A DNA stretch of 64,000 bases from GCA-003244245 sp036494005 (GTDB taxonomy: Bacteria; Actinomycetota; Actinomycetes; Mycobacteriales; Pseudonocardiaceae), in NCBI GenBank assembly GCA_036494005.1, contig DASXOV010000128.1:4741-68740 (forward strand), written 5' to 3'. Position 1 is the first letter of the stretch. The number at the start of each line of letters is the position of its first letter. Made by a program: the position numbers and the translations under genes. Shown here piece by piece: positions 53,080-61,517 of this stretch. The notes under the pieces are model-generated. The model ran no database searches. It was not told where the DNA came from and saw only the letters and a list, made by a program, of their open reading frames with translations.

Positions 53080-53194
53080 GACCCGCGAAGCCGACCGTAT
53101 GGCCCGCGGTCCGCGCGGCGAGGGCGATCGGGATGAGCGGTTCGAGGTGGCCGCTGCCACCGGAAAAAGTGAAGAGAATGCGCACTGTAGTCAA
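53080..53194 (-). pseudogene. N-terminal remnant of a GT1 (UGT-type) glycosyltransferase
   Basis: About 35 residues (VRILFTFSGGSGHLEPLIPI, ALAARTAGHTVGFAGQ) match the N-terminus of macrolide/UGT-type glycosyltransferases, whose full length is about 400 residues. The similarity then ends. It starts directly behind the vapC stop, so a GT1 gene was cut here, perhaps by insertion of the toxin-antitoxin pair or the MarR module. Confidence 0.55.
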
Positions 53195-53601
53195 CTCACG
53201 TTGATGATCACCAGCACCCGCTCCAGATGGCGGAGGTCCTTTGCGTTCCTGGTGACGAGTGGAAGCTCGAAGCGCATGGCGGTAGCGGCGATCTGGAGGT
53301 CCATCCTTCGTGGACGCGGATCTCTACCAGCTCGGTACACCAGATTGCTGAGCAACCCGTACTGCTCAGCCGCCTCGGCATCGAACGGCAACACGTCGAA
53401 GCTCGCCCGCAGAGCTTCGATTCGTTTCCTCCGCTGCAGCGCCACCACAGGATCGTCAGTGACTGCCACACCATAATGAAGTTCACCCAACGAGACCGCA
53501 CTGACCGCGGCATCGCTCACGATGGCCGACAGAGCTTTTCCCTGCAGGAGGTCGATCAGCGCCGAGGTGTCCAGTAGAGCCCTAGCTATCGGAGCCGTCA
53601 C
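53191..53601 (-). CDS. vapC: VapC-like PIN-domain toxin
   Basis: 136 residues with the PIN fold: LLDTSALIDLLQGK (first Asp), VSLGELHYGVAV (Glu), and RRMDLQIAATAMRFELPLVT (third Asp). VapC toxins are magnesium-dependent ribonucleases that cut tRNA or rRNA. The start overlaps the antitoxin stop (ATGA), so translation follows the antitoxin, as usual for vapBC pairs. Confidence 0.88.
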   Translation of the reverse strand: MTAPIARALLDTSALIDLLQGKALSAIVSDAAVSAVSLGELHYGVAVTDDPVVALQRRKRIEALRASFDVLPFDAEAAEQYGLLSNLVYRAGRDPRPRRMDLQIAATAMRFELPLVTRNAKDLRHLERVLVIINVS

Positions 53602-53915
53602 CGGTCATTCTTCTCTGTCGCATCCCGCCAAGGATCGGCCGGTAGATCGGCACCGAAGACGTGGTCGGCATCGTCCCGAATGTCGCGATACCACTGATCG
53701 CCGTCGACCGGCCCCAGTTGAGCGATCCGGGCCTCGAACTCGACAACCGGGACGAATTGGCTTGTCGCCTGTCGCTGGTGAGGCATCAGGTCGGCGACCG
53801 GCCGTCCGTGCACGGTGATCGTGAAAGACTCGCCGTCGGCCACTCGACGCATGATCTCCGCGTTGTTGTTGCGCAGCTCAGACTGCCTGATGATCTCGCC
53901 CACGCCCGCCAGCAT
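53598..53915 (-). CDS. vapB: VapB/Phd-type antitoxin
   Basis: 105 residues from the ATG at 53915, or about 101 if the GTG four codons later is used. IIRQSELRNNNAEIMRRVAD and GESFTITVHGRPVADLMPH form the Phd/YefM DNA-binding domain. The acidic C-terminus DADHVFGADLPADPWRDATE would cover the toxin site. The promoter region carries ATAGCT...AGCTAT (53914-53940), which fits autoregulation by the complex. Confidence 0.82.
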   Translation of the reverse strand: MLAGVGEIIRQSELRNNNAEIMRRVADGESFTITVHGRPVADLMPHQRQATSQFVPVVEFEARIAQLGPVDGDQWYRDIRDDADHVFGADLPADPWRDATEKNDR

Positions 53916-53940
53916 AGCTACCCGGTAGCGATACAGCTAT
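53914..53940. promoter_or_regulatory. Palindromic operator-like site before vapB
   Basis: ATAGCT (53914-53919) and AGCTAT (53935-53940) flank an inner GCTACC-GGTAGC near-palindrome. It overlaps the vapB start region and is likely the autoregulatory operator of the antitoxin pair. Confidence 0.5.
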
Positions 53941-53959
53941 CTGAGAGAGTAGGTCGGAG

Positions 53960-55078
53960 ATGCCGGTGCGCGACATCCCCGTGCCGGGGCACCCGCGGGT
54001 GCTGCTGGACGGCACCCCGCTGCTCGGGCAGCGCAGCGGAGTCGGGCGCTACACGGCCGCGCTACTCGCCGAACTCGCCACCCGATCCGATCTGGACGTC
54101 TCGGTCACCGCGTTCACCGCCCGCGGCCAGGGCGCGCTGCGGGCGGCGCTGCCCGACGGGGTGCGAGCCCGCGGTGGCCCGGTACCGGCCCGGGCGCTGC
54201 GGGCGGCCTGGCGGCGCCTGTCCTGGCCCCCGGTGGAGCTGCTCGCCGGCCGCGCCGAGGTGGTGCACGCCACCAACTTCGTGCTGCCCCCTTCGCGGCG
54301 GGCCCGCGGCGTGGTGACGATCCACGACCTGGCCTTCCTGGACCGCCCCGGGGAGCTGGCCCCGCAACAGCGCGATCTCCCCGGTCTGGTCCGCTCCTCG
54401 GTGGCCAGGGCGGCGGTGGTGTGCACCCCCAGTGGCGCGGTCGCCGCGCAGGTGGCCGACCGGCTCGGTGTCCCCGCGGACCGGATCGTGGTGACCCCGC
54501 TGGGGGTGGGCCGGGAGTGGCTGACCGCCGGGCCGCCGACCGGAGCACTGTGCGCGAGACTGCGCCTGCCGGCGCGTTACCTGCTGTTCGTCGGCGCCGC
54601 CCAGCCACGCAAGGGTCTCGACGTGTTGTGCGACGCGCACGCGGCGGCGGATCTCCCCCCGCTGGTGCTCGCGGGCCCCGCCGGGTGGGGGCAGCCACTA
54701 CTGGCGTCCTCCCGGATCCACCCCATCGGGTTCCTCGACGACGCCGATCTGCGCTCGGTGGTCGCCGGTGCGGCGGTGCTGGTGCTGCCCTCGCGTGTGG
54801 AGGGTTTCGGGCTGCCCGTGCTGGAGGCGATGGCGAGCGGCGTGCCGGTGGTGTGTTCCGACGTGCCCGCGTTGCGCGAGGTGTCCGGCGGCCTGGCCAC
54901 TCTGGTGGCGCCCGGTGACCCGGTGGCGCTGGCCGCCGCGCTGGATTCGGCGGTTCACGACGGCGCTGAGACCGACCCGGCCGCGGCGACCGCGCGTCGG
55001 GCACACGCCGCCCGCCACACCTGGCAGGCCTGTGCCGCCGCCACTGTGCGTGCCTATTCACTCGCACTCGGGCAATAA
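53960..55078 (+). CDS. GT4-family glycosyltransferase
   Basis: 372 residues. The GT-B fold shows VLLDGTPLLGQRSGVGRYTA, VVHATNFVLPPSRRARGVVT, IHDLAFLDRPGELAPQQRD, YLLFVGAAQPRKGLDVLCDA and the E-x7-E donor site SRVEGFGLPVLEAMASGVPV. It is paralogous to the two GT4 enzymes at 29900 and 31119 and belongs with them in glycan synthesis. The start ATG at 53960 is preceded by AGGTCGGAG. Donor sugar is unknown. Confidence 0.85.
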   Translation: MPVRDIPVPGHPRVLLDGTPLLGQRSGVGRYTAALLAELATRSDLDVSVTAFTARGQGALRAALPDGVRARGGPVPARALRAAWRRLSWPPVELLAGRAEVVHATNFVLPPSRRARGVVTIHDLAFLDRPGELAPQQRDLPGLVRSSVARAAVVCTPSGAVAAQVADRLGVPADRIVVTPLGVGREWLTAGPPTGALCARLRLPARYLLFVGAAQPRKGLDVLCDAHAAADLPPLVLAGPAGWGQPLLASSRIHPIGFLDDADLRSVVAGAAVLVLPSRVEGFGLPVLEAMASGVPVVCSDVPALREVSGGLATLVAPGDPVALAAALDSAVHDGAETDPAAATARRAHAARHTWQACAAATVRAYSLALGQ

Positions 55079-55110
55079 CGGATCCCTGAGAGATAAATCA
55101 CTCGCGCGAG

Positions 55111-55126
55111 ATCGACTCAAGTCGAT
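55111..55126. promoter_or_regulatory. Perfect inverted repeat upstream of the DUF4185 gene
   Basis: ATCGACT-CA-AGTCGAT is a 7-bp perfect inverted repeat in the 217-nt gap before the GH183-type gene. It could be a regulator site or a hairpin end for the GT4 gene. No other feature is clear in the gap. Confidence 0.4.
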
Positions 55127-55295
55127 CAGTTCGCGTGCCGTTACTCGACTCCGAGTGACGCGTTGGTCACCGAATACCCGACGCGGACGAACTGTCGCCA
55201 GGTCAGGTGACAGCGAATCCCACTCGTTGACAAATGCCGCCACGCATGCGTGTCCCGAGCACGCCATGGCGCATCCATGCCGAAGAGGGGAATGT

Positions 55296-56459
55296 ATGAC
55301 TAATCACCGTGGTAGAGCCGCGACCGCGCTGGCCGGTCTGGTCGCCACCGCTACCGTCGGTCTGGCAGTACCCGCCGCGGCGCAGCCGAAAGCAAGCCCC
55401 CTGCAGACCAGCCTCCACACCAGCAAGGTGGCCCTGCTCACCGGACCGGGATCGATCAACGAGACCGATGTGCGCTACCGGGTTCGTGGTACCGATCTGG
55501 GTATCATGTGGTCTGACCAGCGGGGGAACCTGCTCACCGCTTTCGGTGACACCTTCGGGGCCAACTGGACGGGCTCCGGCTCCGGTGCCGGGACGACGAG
55601 TCCGGCCCGACAGGACTGGCGGTCGAACACGCTGGCCCGCAGCGGCGACCAGGACCCGAGCCACGGCCTGGCCTTCGACTTCGTCACCGACCGTCCCGGA
55701 CATGCGAAGGAATTGGTGCCCTCACTCAAACGGGACAATGACGAAGTCAGCACGATCCCGACCGGTGGCGTGAATCTCGATGGACGGGACTACCTGGCCT
55801 ACATGTCGGTACGGCATTTCGGCCCTTCAGGTGGGAAATGGATCACCAATTACAGTGCCGTCGCCTGTTCCGACGACGGTGGGCAGACCTGGGTATCAGC
55901 TCCCGAGACACGGCGGCCGAACACCACCGCATTCGACGACCATTTCCAGATGATCTCCTATGCCACCCGGGACGGCTTCGTCTACGTCTTCGGCACGCCG
56001 AACGGCCGGTTCGGCTCCGCCTACCTGGCCCGGGTACCCGAACGGCAACTGCTCGACCAGACCGCCTACCAGTACTGGACCGGAGCGAGCTGGCAACGGG
56101 GCAGCAGCACGATCGCGGCCCCGATCATGCCGGGACCGGTGGGGGAGCTCTCGGTCCGCTACGACCCGGCGCTGGGCAGCTGGCTGACGACGTATCTGGA
56201 CGAATCCCGCCACGCGATCGTCCTGCGACTGGCGCCGCAGCCCACCGGGCCGTGGAGTCCGGAGATCCAGCTCGCGACGGCAGGCACATACCCGAGCCTG
56301 TACGGCGGCTTCCAGCATCCGGCCTCGCACGGGACGGACATCTATTTCACGATGACCCAGTTCAGCCAGTACAACGTGTCGCTGATGCACGCCAGGCTGC
56401 CCCGCAATGTGCTGGACGTGCTGCCCGGCACGGTCCCCGCCGTCCCTGTCGGCGGATAG
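55296..56459 (+). CDS. Secreted DUF4185 (GH183) protein, candidate endo-D-arabinanase
   Basis: 387 residues from the ATG at 55296 (AGAGGGG upstream). A signal peptide of about 30 residues (ATALAGLVATATVGLAVPAA) leads to the DUF4185 domain: TDVRYRVRGTDLGIMWSDQR, LLTAFGDTFGANW and later TWVSAPETRRPNTTAFDDHF. The paired Asp residues in RGTDLGI and FGDTF are the expected active-site positions. DUF4185 proteins were shown to be endo-D-arabinofuranases (GH183) acting on arabinogalactan and lipoarabinomannan (literature knowledge). It is followed at 56509 by convergent rmlD, so it sits inside the wall-synthesis neighbourhood. It complements the GH172 gene at 37459. Confidence 0.8.
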   Translation: MTNHRGRAATALAGLVATATVGLAVPAAAQPKASPLQTSLHTSKVALLTGPGSINETDVRYRVRGTDLGIMWSDQRGNLLTAFGDTFGANWTGSGSGAGTTSPARQDWRSNTLARSGDQDPSHGLAFDFVTDRPGHAKELVPSLKRDNDEVSTIPTGGVNLDGRDYLAYMSVRHFGPSGGKWITNYSAVACSDDGGQTWVSAPETRRPNTTAFDDHFQMISYATRDGFVYVFGTPNGRFGSAYLARVPERQLLDQTAYQYWTGASWQRGSSTIAAPIMPGPVGELSVRYDPALGSWLTTYLDESRHAIVLRLAPQPTGPWSPEIQLATAGTYPSLYGGFQHPASHGTDIYFTMTQFSQYNVSLMHARLPRNVLDVLPGTVPAVPVGG

Positions 56460-56508
56460 CGGTGTTCTGACCGCGCCGTTCTGACCGCGTTCCGATCCTG
56501 TGCGCGGT

Positions 56509-57405
56509 TCACTGGTCCAGCAGGCCGCCGTCGATCGCGGCACGCAGCGCGCGGCGCCACGGACGTGGCGCCGGCAGCCCGGCCGCCACCCATCCGGCGG
56601 TGTCCAGGACCGAGTTCGCCGGACGCGGCGCCGGACGCGGGAACTCCGCGGTCCGGCAGGGCTGCACCCGGCCGGGGTCGGCGCCGATCTCGGTGAACAC
56701 CGCCCTGGCCAGGCCGAACCACGTGGTCGACCCCGCGTTGACGCAGTGCAGCACCCCGGGGGGCACCCGGTCGGCGGCCAGCGCGAGCGCGACCAGTCCA
56801 TCGGCGAGATCGTGCGTCCAGGTCGGGTTGCCGACCTGGTCGTCGACCACGCGGACGGTGTCCCGCTCGGCCGCCAGCCGCGCCATGGTGCGGACGAAGT
56901 TGCCGCCGTGGGCACCGTAGAGCCAGGCGGTCCGCACCACGTGCGCGTCGTCGCCGCAGGACAGCACCGCCCGCTCCCCGGCCAGCTTGCTCCGCCCGTA
57001 CCCGGTGCGCGGTGCGGTCGGGTCGCCCACCCGGTTGGGACCTTCGCCGTCACCCGCGAAGACGTAGTCGGTCGACACGTGCACCAGATGTGCCCGGTGC
57101 GCGGTGCACGCCCGGGCCAGGTGCGCCGGGCCCTCGGCGTTGACCGCATGCGCCCGGGCAGCGCCCGCACCCTCCGCGGCGTCCACCGCCGTGTACGCCG
57201 CTGCGTTGATCACCACCAGCCGGGTGGCGCCGTCCGCCAGGGCCGCCACCGTTTCGGACACCGCCGCCGGATCGGTGACGTCGAGTTCGGCAGAGCCGGG
57301 GGCCTGCACGGTGGTGATCCCGGCCCGAGCGGCCGCGCCCACCAGATCGCGCCCCAACTGGCCGCGCCCGCCGGGCACCAGCAGGGTGACCTCGGGAGCG
57401 CTCAC
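56509..57405 (-). CDS. rmlD: dTDP-4-dehydrorhamnose reductase RmlD
   Basis: 298 residues from the GTG at 57405, which overlaps the stop of the rmlB remnant (GTGA). The NAD(P) site LLVPGGRGQLGRDLVGA, the VVINAAAYTAVDAAEG segment, VHVSTDYVFAGDGEGPN, the YGRSK catalytic pair and RTAWLYGAHGGNFVRTM identify RmlD. It makes dTDP-L-rhamnose, the substrate of WbbL at 28944. In mycobacteria rmlD and wbbL are adjacent; here a 27-kb segment separates them. Confidence 0.92.
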   Translation of the reverse strand: MSAPEVTLLVPGGRGQLGRDLVGAAARAGITTVQAPGSAELDVTDPAAVSETVAALADGATRLVVINAAAYTAVDAAEGAGAARAHAVNAEGPAHLARACTAHRAHLVHVSTDYVFAGDGEGPNRVGDPTAPRTGYGRSKLAGERAVLSCGDDAHVVRTAWLYGAHGGNFVRTMARLAAERDTVRVVDDQVGNPTWTHDLADGLVALALAADRVPPGVLHCVNAGSTTWFGLARAVFTEIGADPGRVQPCRTAEFPRPAPRPANSVLDTAGWVAAGLPAPRPWRRALRAAIDGGLLDQ

Positions 57406-57713
57406 CGCGCGATCGCGGCCGCGCCGGCTTTCAGCGGCACCCACCAGTCGCGGTGCTCAGCGTACTCGTCGAGCAGGTTGGTCACACCCGCCATCAGCTC
57501 CGCTACCAGCGGCCCGTCGGCGATGTCCCCCGTGACGAAGCGCAGCACCGGGTCAGCGGCGACCGGGGTCAGGTTCTCCCGGTTGCCCGCATAGGTCAGC
57601 GCGTCCAGCACCACCACCTCGGCACCGGCCGGCGTCGGCTCCTCGCCACGCAGTACTCGCCGCACGAATGTCGATCCGATGACTCCGGCACCGCAGGTGA
57701 CCAGCAGCTGCAT
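57402..57713 (-). pseudogene. rmlB: dTDP-glucose 4,6-dehydratase RmlB with large in-frame deletion
   Basis: 103 residues. The N-terminal 75 match RmlB: LLVTCGAGVIGSTFVRRVLR (glycine motif with Cys replacing the usual Gly), VVVLDALTYAGNRENLTPVA, FVTGDIADGPLVAELM. It then jumps to the C-terminal tail LLDEYAEHRDWWVPLKAG. About 230 residues, including the catalytic Tyr-x-x-x-Lys and the Asp/Glu pair, are absent, yet the frame stays open. A functional RmlB must be elsewhere for RmlD to have substrate. The fragment is still coupled to rmlD by a GTGA overlap and may be kept as a leader. Confidence 0.8.
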
Positions 57714-57929
57714 CGATTCGTCTCCCCTGTGGCGGGCAATGTGGCGGGCGGTCCCGTTCGATAGCAGTAATCGAGTGTGTCATGACAACGCGAAGGGGGG
57801 CTGGTGCGTCTGTCTCTATGGGGGCAGCGTCGGATGGCCCCGATGACGGGGCGTGATCGATGGTCCCGACCGGGGCACCGATAGCCTGACCTTGCCGCCG
57901 CACCAGCCGCAGGATCCAGGAGGGCATCC

Positions 57930-59753
57930 GTGGATGACAGGCCATCCGGGCCGGGAAACCCCGCCGGGCGGCCCGGGCGGACGGATAAGCGTGGCGCCAA
58001 CGGTGGCCCGTCGCTCCCAGACGCACAAGGTCGGGCCCGTCCGGTCAGGTCGGTCGCCGGGCAACCCCGCACCGGCCAACCCCGCACCGGCCAACCCCGC
58101 ACCGGCCAACCCCGCACCGGCCAACCCCGCACCGGCCAACCCCGCACCGGCCAACCCCGCACGGGGCAGACGCCGACCGGACGCCGCCCCGCACGACCAC
58201 CCGGCGACCGCACCGCCCGGCCTGCGGGAAAGCGTTCTGCACCGCCGGTGACCCGCAGGCCCGGCCGAGGGTTTCGCGGCGCGAAGCTGGTCCTCGCCAT
58301 GGTCTCGGCGCTGGTACTCGGCCTCACCGGGTACGGATGGTCCACCTTCCAGAGTCTCCAGAAGGGGTTGAGCACCGCCAACATCATCGGGTTCAGCGCA
58401 CCGGACGGCGCTACCGACATCCTGCTGGTGGGCAGCGACAGCCGGACCGACGCGCACGGCAACCCACTGCCCAAGGACGTGCTGACCCGGCTGCGCGCCG
58501 GTGCCAACGAGGGCGAACTCACCGACACCATGATCCTGGTCCGGGTGCCGAACGACGGAAGCCGGGCAGTGGCGATCTCATTGCCCCGAGATCTGTACGT
58601 ACAGATCCCCGATGGGTTCGGTACTCACAAACTCAACTCCGCGTACTCCCGGGGCAAGGGCGAGGCCACCGCAGAGCTCAGCAAACAAGGAGCCGATCCG
58701 GATACGGTGCGCACCGAATCCATCGCGGCGGGCCGGAAGCTGTTACTGAGAACGATCGAGAATCTCACCGGGGTGGGCATCGACCACTATGCGGAGATCA
58801 ATCTGCTGGGCTTCTCATCGCTCACCGAAGCGGTCGGCGGAGTCGACGTGTGTCTCAAGGAACCGGTGAAGGACACGTTCTCCGGCGCCAGCTTCTCCGC
58901 TGGGCCGCACACGATCTCCGGACCGGACGCACTCGCATTCGTCCGCCAACGCCACGGGCTGCCCCGCGGCGACCTGGATCGCGTGGTTCGTCAGCAGGCC
59001 TTCATGGCCTCGCTGGCTCACCGGGTGCTCTCCGCGGGGACGCTGACCAACCCCGGCCGGATCCAGCAACTGATCGAGGCGACCCAGCAGTCCCTGGTAC
59101 TCGACAACGGTTTCGACGTGCTCGACTTCGCCACCCGGATTCAGGGCCTCGCGGCCGGCAACGTGGAGTTCATGACGGTGCCCGTACTCGGCGACGGTGA
59201 GAGCGACTCCGACGGCGCGGTACTCAAGGTCGACTCGGCAGCCGTCCGGTCCTTCGTCGCCGCTGCGATCACCGGTGGTTCCCCGGCAGCCGCGCCGAGT
59301 TCACCCCAGACCGGGCAGGTCACCATCGACGTGCTCAACGCGTCCGGGGTCAGCGGGCTGGCCGGTACGGTGTCCCAGGAACTCACCGGGCACGGCTTCA
59401 ACCCCGGCACGGTGAGCAACGCCGACACCCGCAGGGTCAGTGTGGTGCGCTACCCGACCGGCGGGCAGGACTCGGCCAAAGCGATCGCCACCGCCCTGGG
59501 CGGCATACCCACCGAGGAGAACCCCAATCTGCAGACCGGGACCGTGCAGGTCTACCTGGGCGAGGACTACTCGGGACCGGGGCGCAACGGCCTGGCGGCA
59601 CCGGCGGTGCTGCGGCTGAACGGGCAAGCAGCGACCGGGGAGCCGGGCAGCGCACACAACGTCGTCCCGGCCGTCGCCACCACCTCACCCGCCCAGGAAC
59701 CCCCGCCACCGACACAACCCGTGGTAGCCAGCAACGTACCGTGCGTGTACTGA
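57930..59753 (+). CDS. LCP (LytR-CpsA-Psr) family cell-wall ligase with GQPRT repeat
   Basis: 607 residues from the GTG at 57930 (AGGAGG, 6 nt spacing). The cytoplasmic tail is Arg/Pro/Gly-rich and holds seven GQPRT repeats (58059-58163), then one membrane segment (KLVLAMVSALVLGLTGYGWS). The LCP domain shows TDILLVGSDSRTDAHGNPLP, DTMILVRVPNDGSRAVAISL, PRDLYVQIPDG, HYAEINLLGFSSLTEAVGGV and FVRQRHGLPRGDLDRVVRQQ. A LytR_C domain (about 465-545) follows. LCP enzymes attach arabinogalactan or other polymers to peptidoglycan. It is the homologue position of mycobacterial Lcp1 next to rmlD. Confidence 0.9.
   Translation: MDDRPSGPGNPAGRPGRTDKRGANGGPSLPDAQGRARPVRSVAGQPRTGQPRTGQPRTGQPRTGQPRTGQPRTGQPRTGQTPTGRRPARPPGDRTARPAGKRSAPPVTRRPGRGFRGAKLVLAMVSALVLGLTGYGWSTFQSLQKGLSTANIIGFSAPDGATDILLVGSDSRTDAHGNPLPKDVLTRLRAGANEGELTDTMILVRVPNDGSRAVAISLPRDLYVQIPDGFGTHKLNSAYSRGKGEATAELSKQGADPDTVRTESIAAGRKLLLRTIENLTGVGIDHYAEINLLGFSSLTEAVGGVDVCLKEPVKDTFSGASFSAGPHTISGPDALAFVRQRHGLPRGDLDRVVRQQAFMASLAHRVLSAGTLTNPGRIQQLIEATQQSLVLDNGFDVLDFATRIQGLAAGNVEFMTVPVLGDGESDSDGAVLKVDSAAVRSFVAAAITGGSPAAAPSSPQTGQVTIDVLNASGVSGLAGTVSQELTGHGFNPGTVSNADTRRVSVVRYPTGGQDSAKAIATALGGIPTEENPNLQTGTVQVYLGEDYSGPGRNGLAAPAVLRLNGQAATGEPGSAHNVVPAVATTSPAQEPPPPTQPVVASNVPCVY
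58059..58163 (+). repeat. 15-bp x 7 repeat encoding GQPRT pentapeptides
   Basis: Seven identical or near-identical 15-bp units (GGCCAACCCCGCACC type) encode GQPRT in the cytoplasmic tail of the LCP protein. Array identity at the DNA level suggests recent expansion by slippage. There are no spacers, so it is not a CRISPR array. Confidence 0.95.
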
Positions 59754-59852
59754 CCCGCCCGCCACGACGAGGCCGTCCGGCCGGCGCGCTGCGCCGCGAA
59801 CGGGTCAGCCGCCAGGGCTAATCTGAGCGGCGCATGACGGGAGGAGGTTCCG

Positions 59853-61472
59853 GTGTCCCAGCGGCGGCGTTCGTCCGGCGGGCGGCGGCGCGGCAGACAT
59901 GCCGTAACCGGCAGTGGCACCGGAGGCACCGGGATGGCGTCGCAGGCGTGGCTCTTGCTGGCCGAACACGGCCCGCTGCCCGCCCGGGTACTGGCCACGC
60001 TGCTCTCGGCGACGGTGCTGCTCGCCACGGGCGTCGGCTGGGCGACGGTCGGATCGATCGACCGCGGCCTGAACAGCACTGATGTGCTCAGTCCCGCTGG
60101 GGCGAACGACAAACCCGGAGGCGATGGCGCAACGGACATCCTGCTGGTCGGCGACGACAGCCGCACGGACGCACAGGGCGCGCCGCTGCCCCAGGAGGTG
60201 CTGCAGGCACTGCGCACCGAACAGTCTCAGGGGACCAATACCGACACCATCATCCTGGTGCGGATCCCGGACAACGGCAGTGCCGCGCACGCCATCTCCA
60301 TCCCCCGCGACACCGACGTCGCGCTGCCGGACGGCAACGGCTCGGACAAGATCAACTCGGTGTACGGGACGTTCGAGACGCGTGCCGCCCGGCAGTTACG
60401 CGGCACTGGCGTCACCGACGCGGCACAGATCGAGCGCGACTCCGCCCAGGCGGGCCGCCGTGCCCTGGTGACCACCGTCGAGCACCTCACCGGACTGCGG
60501 ATCGATCACTACGCCGAGGTCAATCTGTACGGCTTCTACCTGCTCACCCAGGCGATCGGTGGCGTCGAGGTCTGCCTCAACGCACCGGCCAAGGATTCCT
60601 TCTCCGGCACGGATCTGCCCGCCGGGCGGCAGACCCTGTCCGGCGGCGACGCGCTGTCCTTCGTCCGGCAGCGCCACGGGCTGCCCCGAGGGGACCTCGA
60701 CCGGATCGTGCGACAGCAGGTCTTCATGGCCAGCGCGGTGCGCAAGGTGCTCTCCGCGGGCACCCTCACCGACCCCACCCGGCTGTCGGCGCTGTCCGCC
60801 GCCGCGCGCAGCTCGGTCGTGCTCGACAAGAACTGGGACATCCTCGGATTCGCCCAGCAGATGCACGGTCTCGCCGCCGGTGCCGTCGACTTCGTGACGA
60901 TCCCGGTGGCCGACGTCGCTGCCCACGACGACCGCGGCCAGAGCATCATCAAGGTCGATCCGGCCCAGGTCCGCCAGTTCGTGGCACACCTCGCCGACCC
61001 GAGCACGGCGTCCCCGCCGGGTCCGGCCGGCCCGGCCCCCCCGTCCGCCGCTCCGGCCGGGCCCGCGGTGCAGGCGCACACAGTCGACGTGCTCAACGGC
61101 ACCGATGTGGCCGGGCTGGCCGGGCAGGTCTCGGCCAAGCTGATCGCGGCCGGTTTCACGGCGGGCAAGACCGGCAACATCCCGCTGCGGCAAGTCACCC
61201 TGATCAAGGTGCCCCCGCGGGGAAATCCCATCGGCGAGCAGATCTCGACGTTGCTCGGCGGGGGGATTCCGATACTGGTCGAGCCGGAACTGACCGGCAA
61301 CCAGGTCGAGGTGCTGGTCGGGGCGGACTACCTGAACCGCACCGGCAGCCGGACGACCGCTCCGGCACTGTTCAAGCAGGACGGCGCGGGCGCCGCACCC
61401 CGCCTGGACGGTGCGGCCGCCGCTCGACAACCACCCCCGATCAACGCCGCAGGTGTGCACTGCATCAACTGA
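59853..61472 (+). CDS. Second LCP family cell-wall ligase
   Basis: 539 residues from the GTG at 59853 (GGAGGA, 5-7 nt spacing). A basic N-terminus and one membrane segment (ATLLSATVLLATGVGWATVG) precede the LCP domain: TDILLVGDDSRTDAQGAPLP, DTIILVRIPDNGSAAHAISI, PRDTDVALPDGNG, HYAEVNLYGFYLLTQAIGGV and FVRQRHGLPRGDLDRIVRQQ. A Pro-rich linker and LytR_C domain end the protein. It is a paralogue of the preceding gene, probably a tandem duplicate with a divergent N-terminus; the two may prefer different polymers. Confidence 0.9.
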   Translation: MSQRRRSSGGRRRGRHAVTGSGTGGTGMASQAWLLLAEHGPLPARVLATLLSATVLLATGVGWATVGSIDRGLNSTDVLSPAGANDKPGGDGATDILLVGDDSRTDAQGAPLPQEVLQALRTEQSQGTNTDTIILVRIPDNGSAAHAISIPRDTDVALPDGNGSDKINSVYGTFETRAARQLRGTGVTDAAQIERDSAQAGRRALVTTVEHLTGLRIDHYAEVNLYGFYLLTQAIGGVEVCLNAPAKDSFSGTDLPAGRQTLSGGDALSFVRQRHGLPRGDLDRIVRQQVFMASAVRKVLSAGTLTDPTRLSALSAAARSSVVLDKNWDILGFAQQMHGLAAGAVDFVTIPVADVAAHDDRGQSIIKVDPAQVRQFVAHLADPSTASPPGPAGPAPPSAAPAGPAVQAHTVDVLNGTDVAGLAGQVSAKLIAAGFTAGKTGNIPLRQVTLIKVPPRGNPIGEQISTLLGGGIPILVEPELTGNQVEVLVGADYLNRTGSRTTAPALFKQDGAGAAPRLDGAAAARQPPPINAAGVHCIN

Positions 61473-61517
61473 GGAATCACGATCAACTGAGGAATCACGA
61501 TCAACTGAGGGATCACG
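61464..61517 (+). repeat. 18-bp x 3 repeat carrying stop codon and ribosome site
   Basis: ATCAACTGAGGAATCACG starts at 61464, 61482 and 61500. Each copy has TGA followed by GAGG. The first supplies the LCP stop and the last (GAGGGATCAC) the ribosome site for the GTG at 61517. Confidence 0.95.

Noticed and set aside
58059..58163. CRISPR-like short repeat array
   Set aside because: The units are contiguous with no spacers and lie in frame in the LCP gene, encoding GQPRT.
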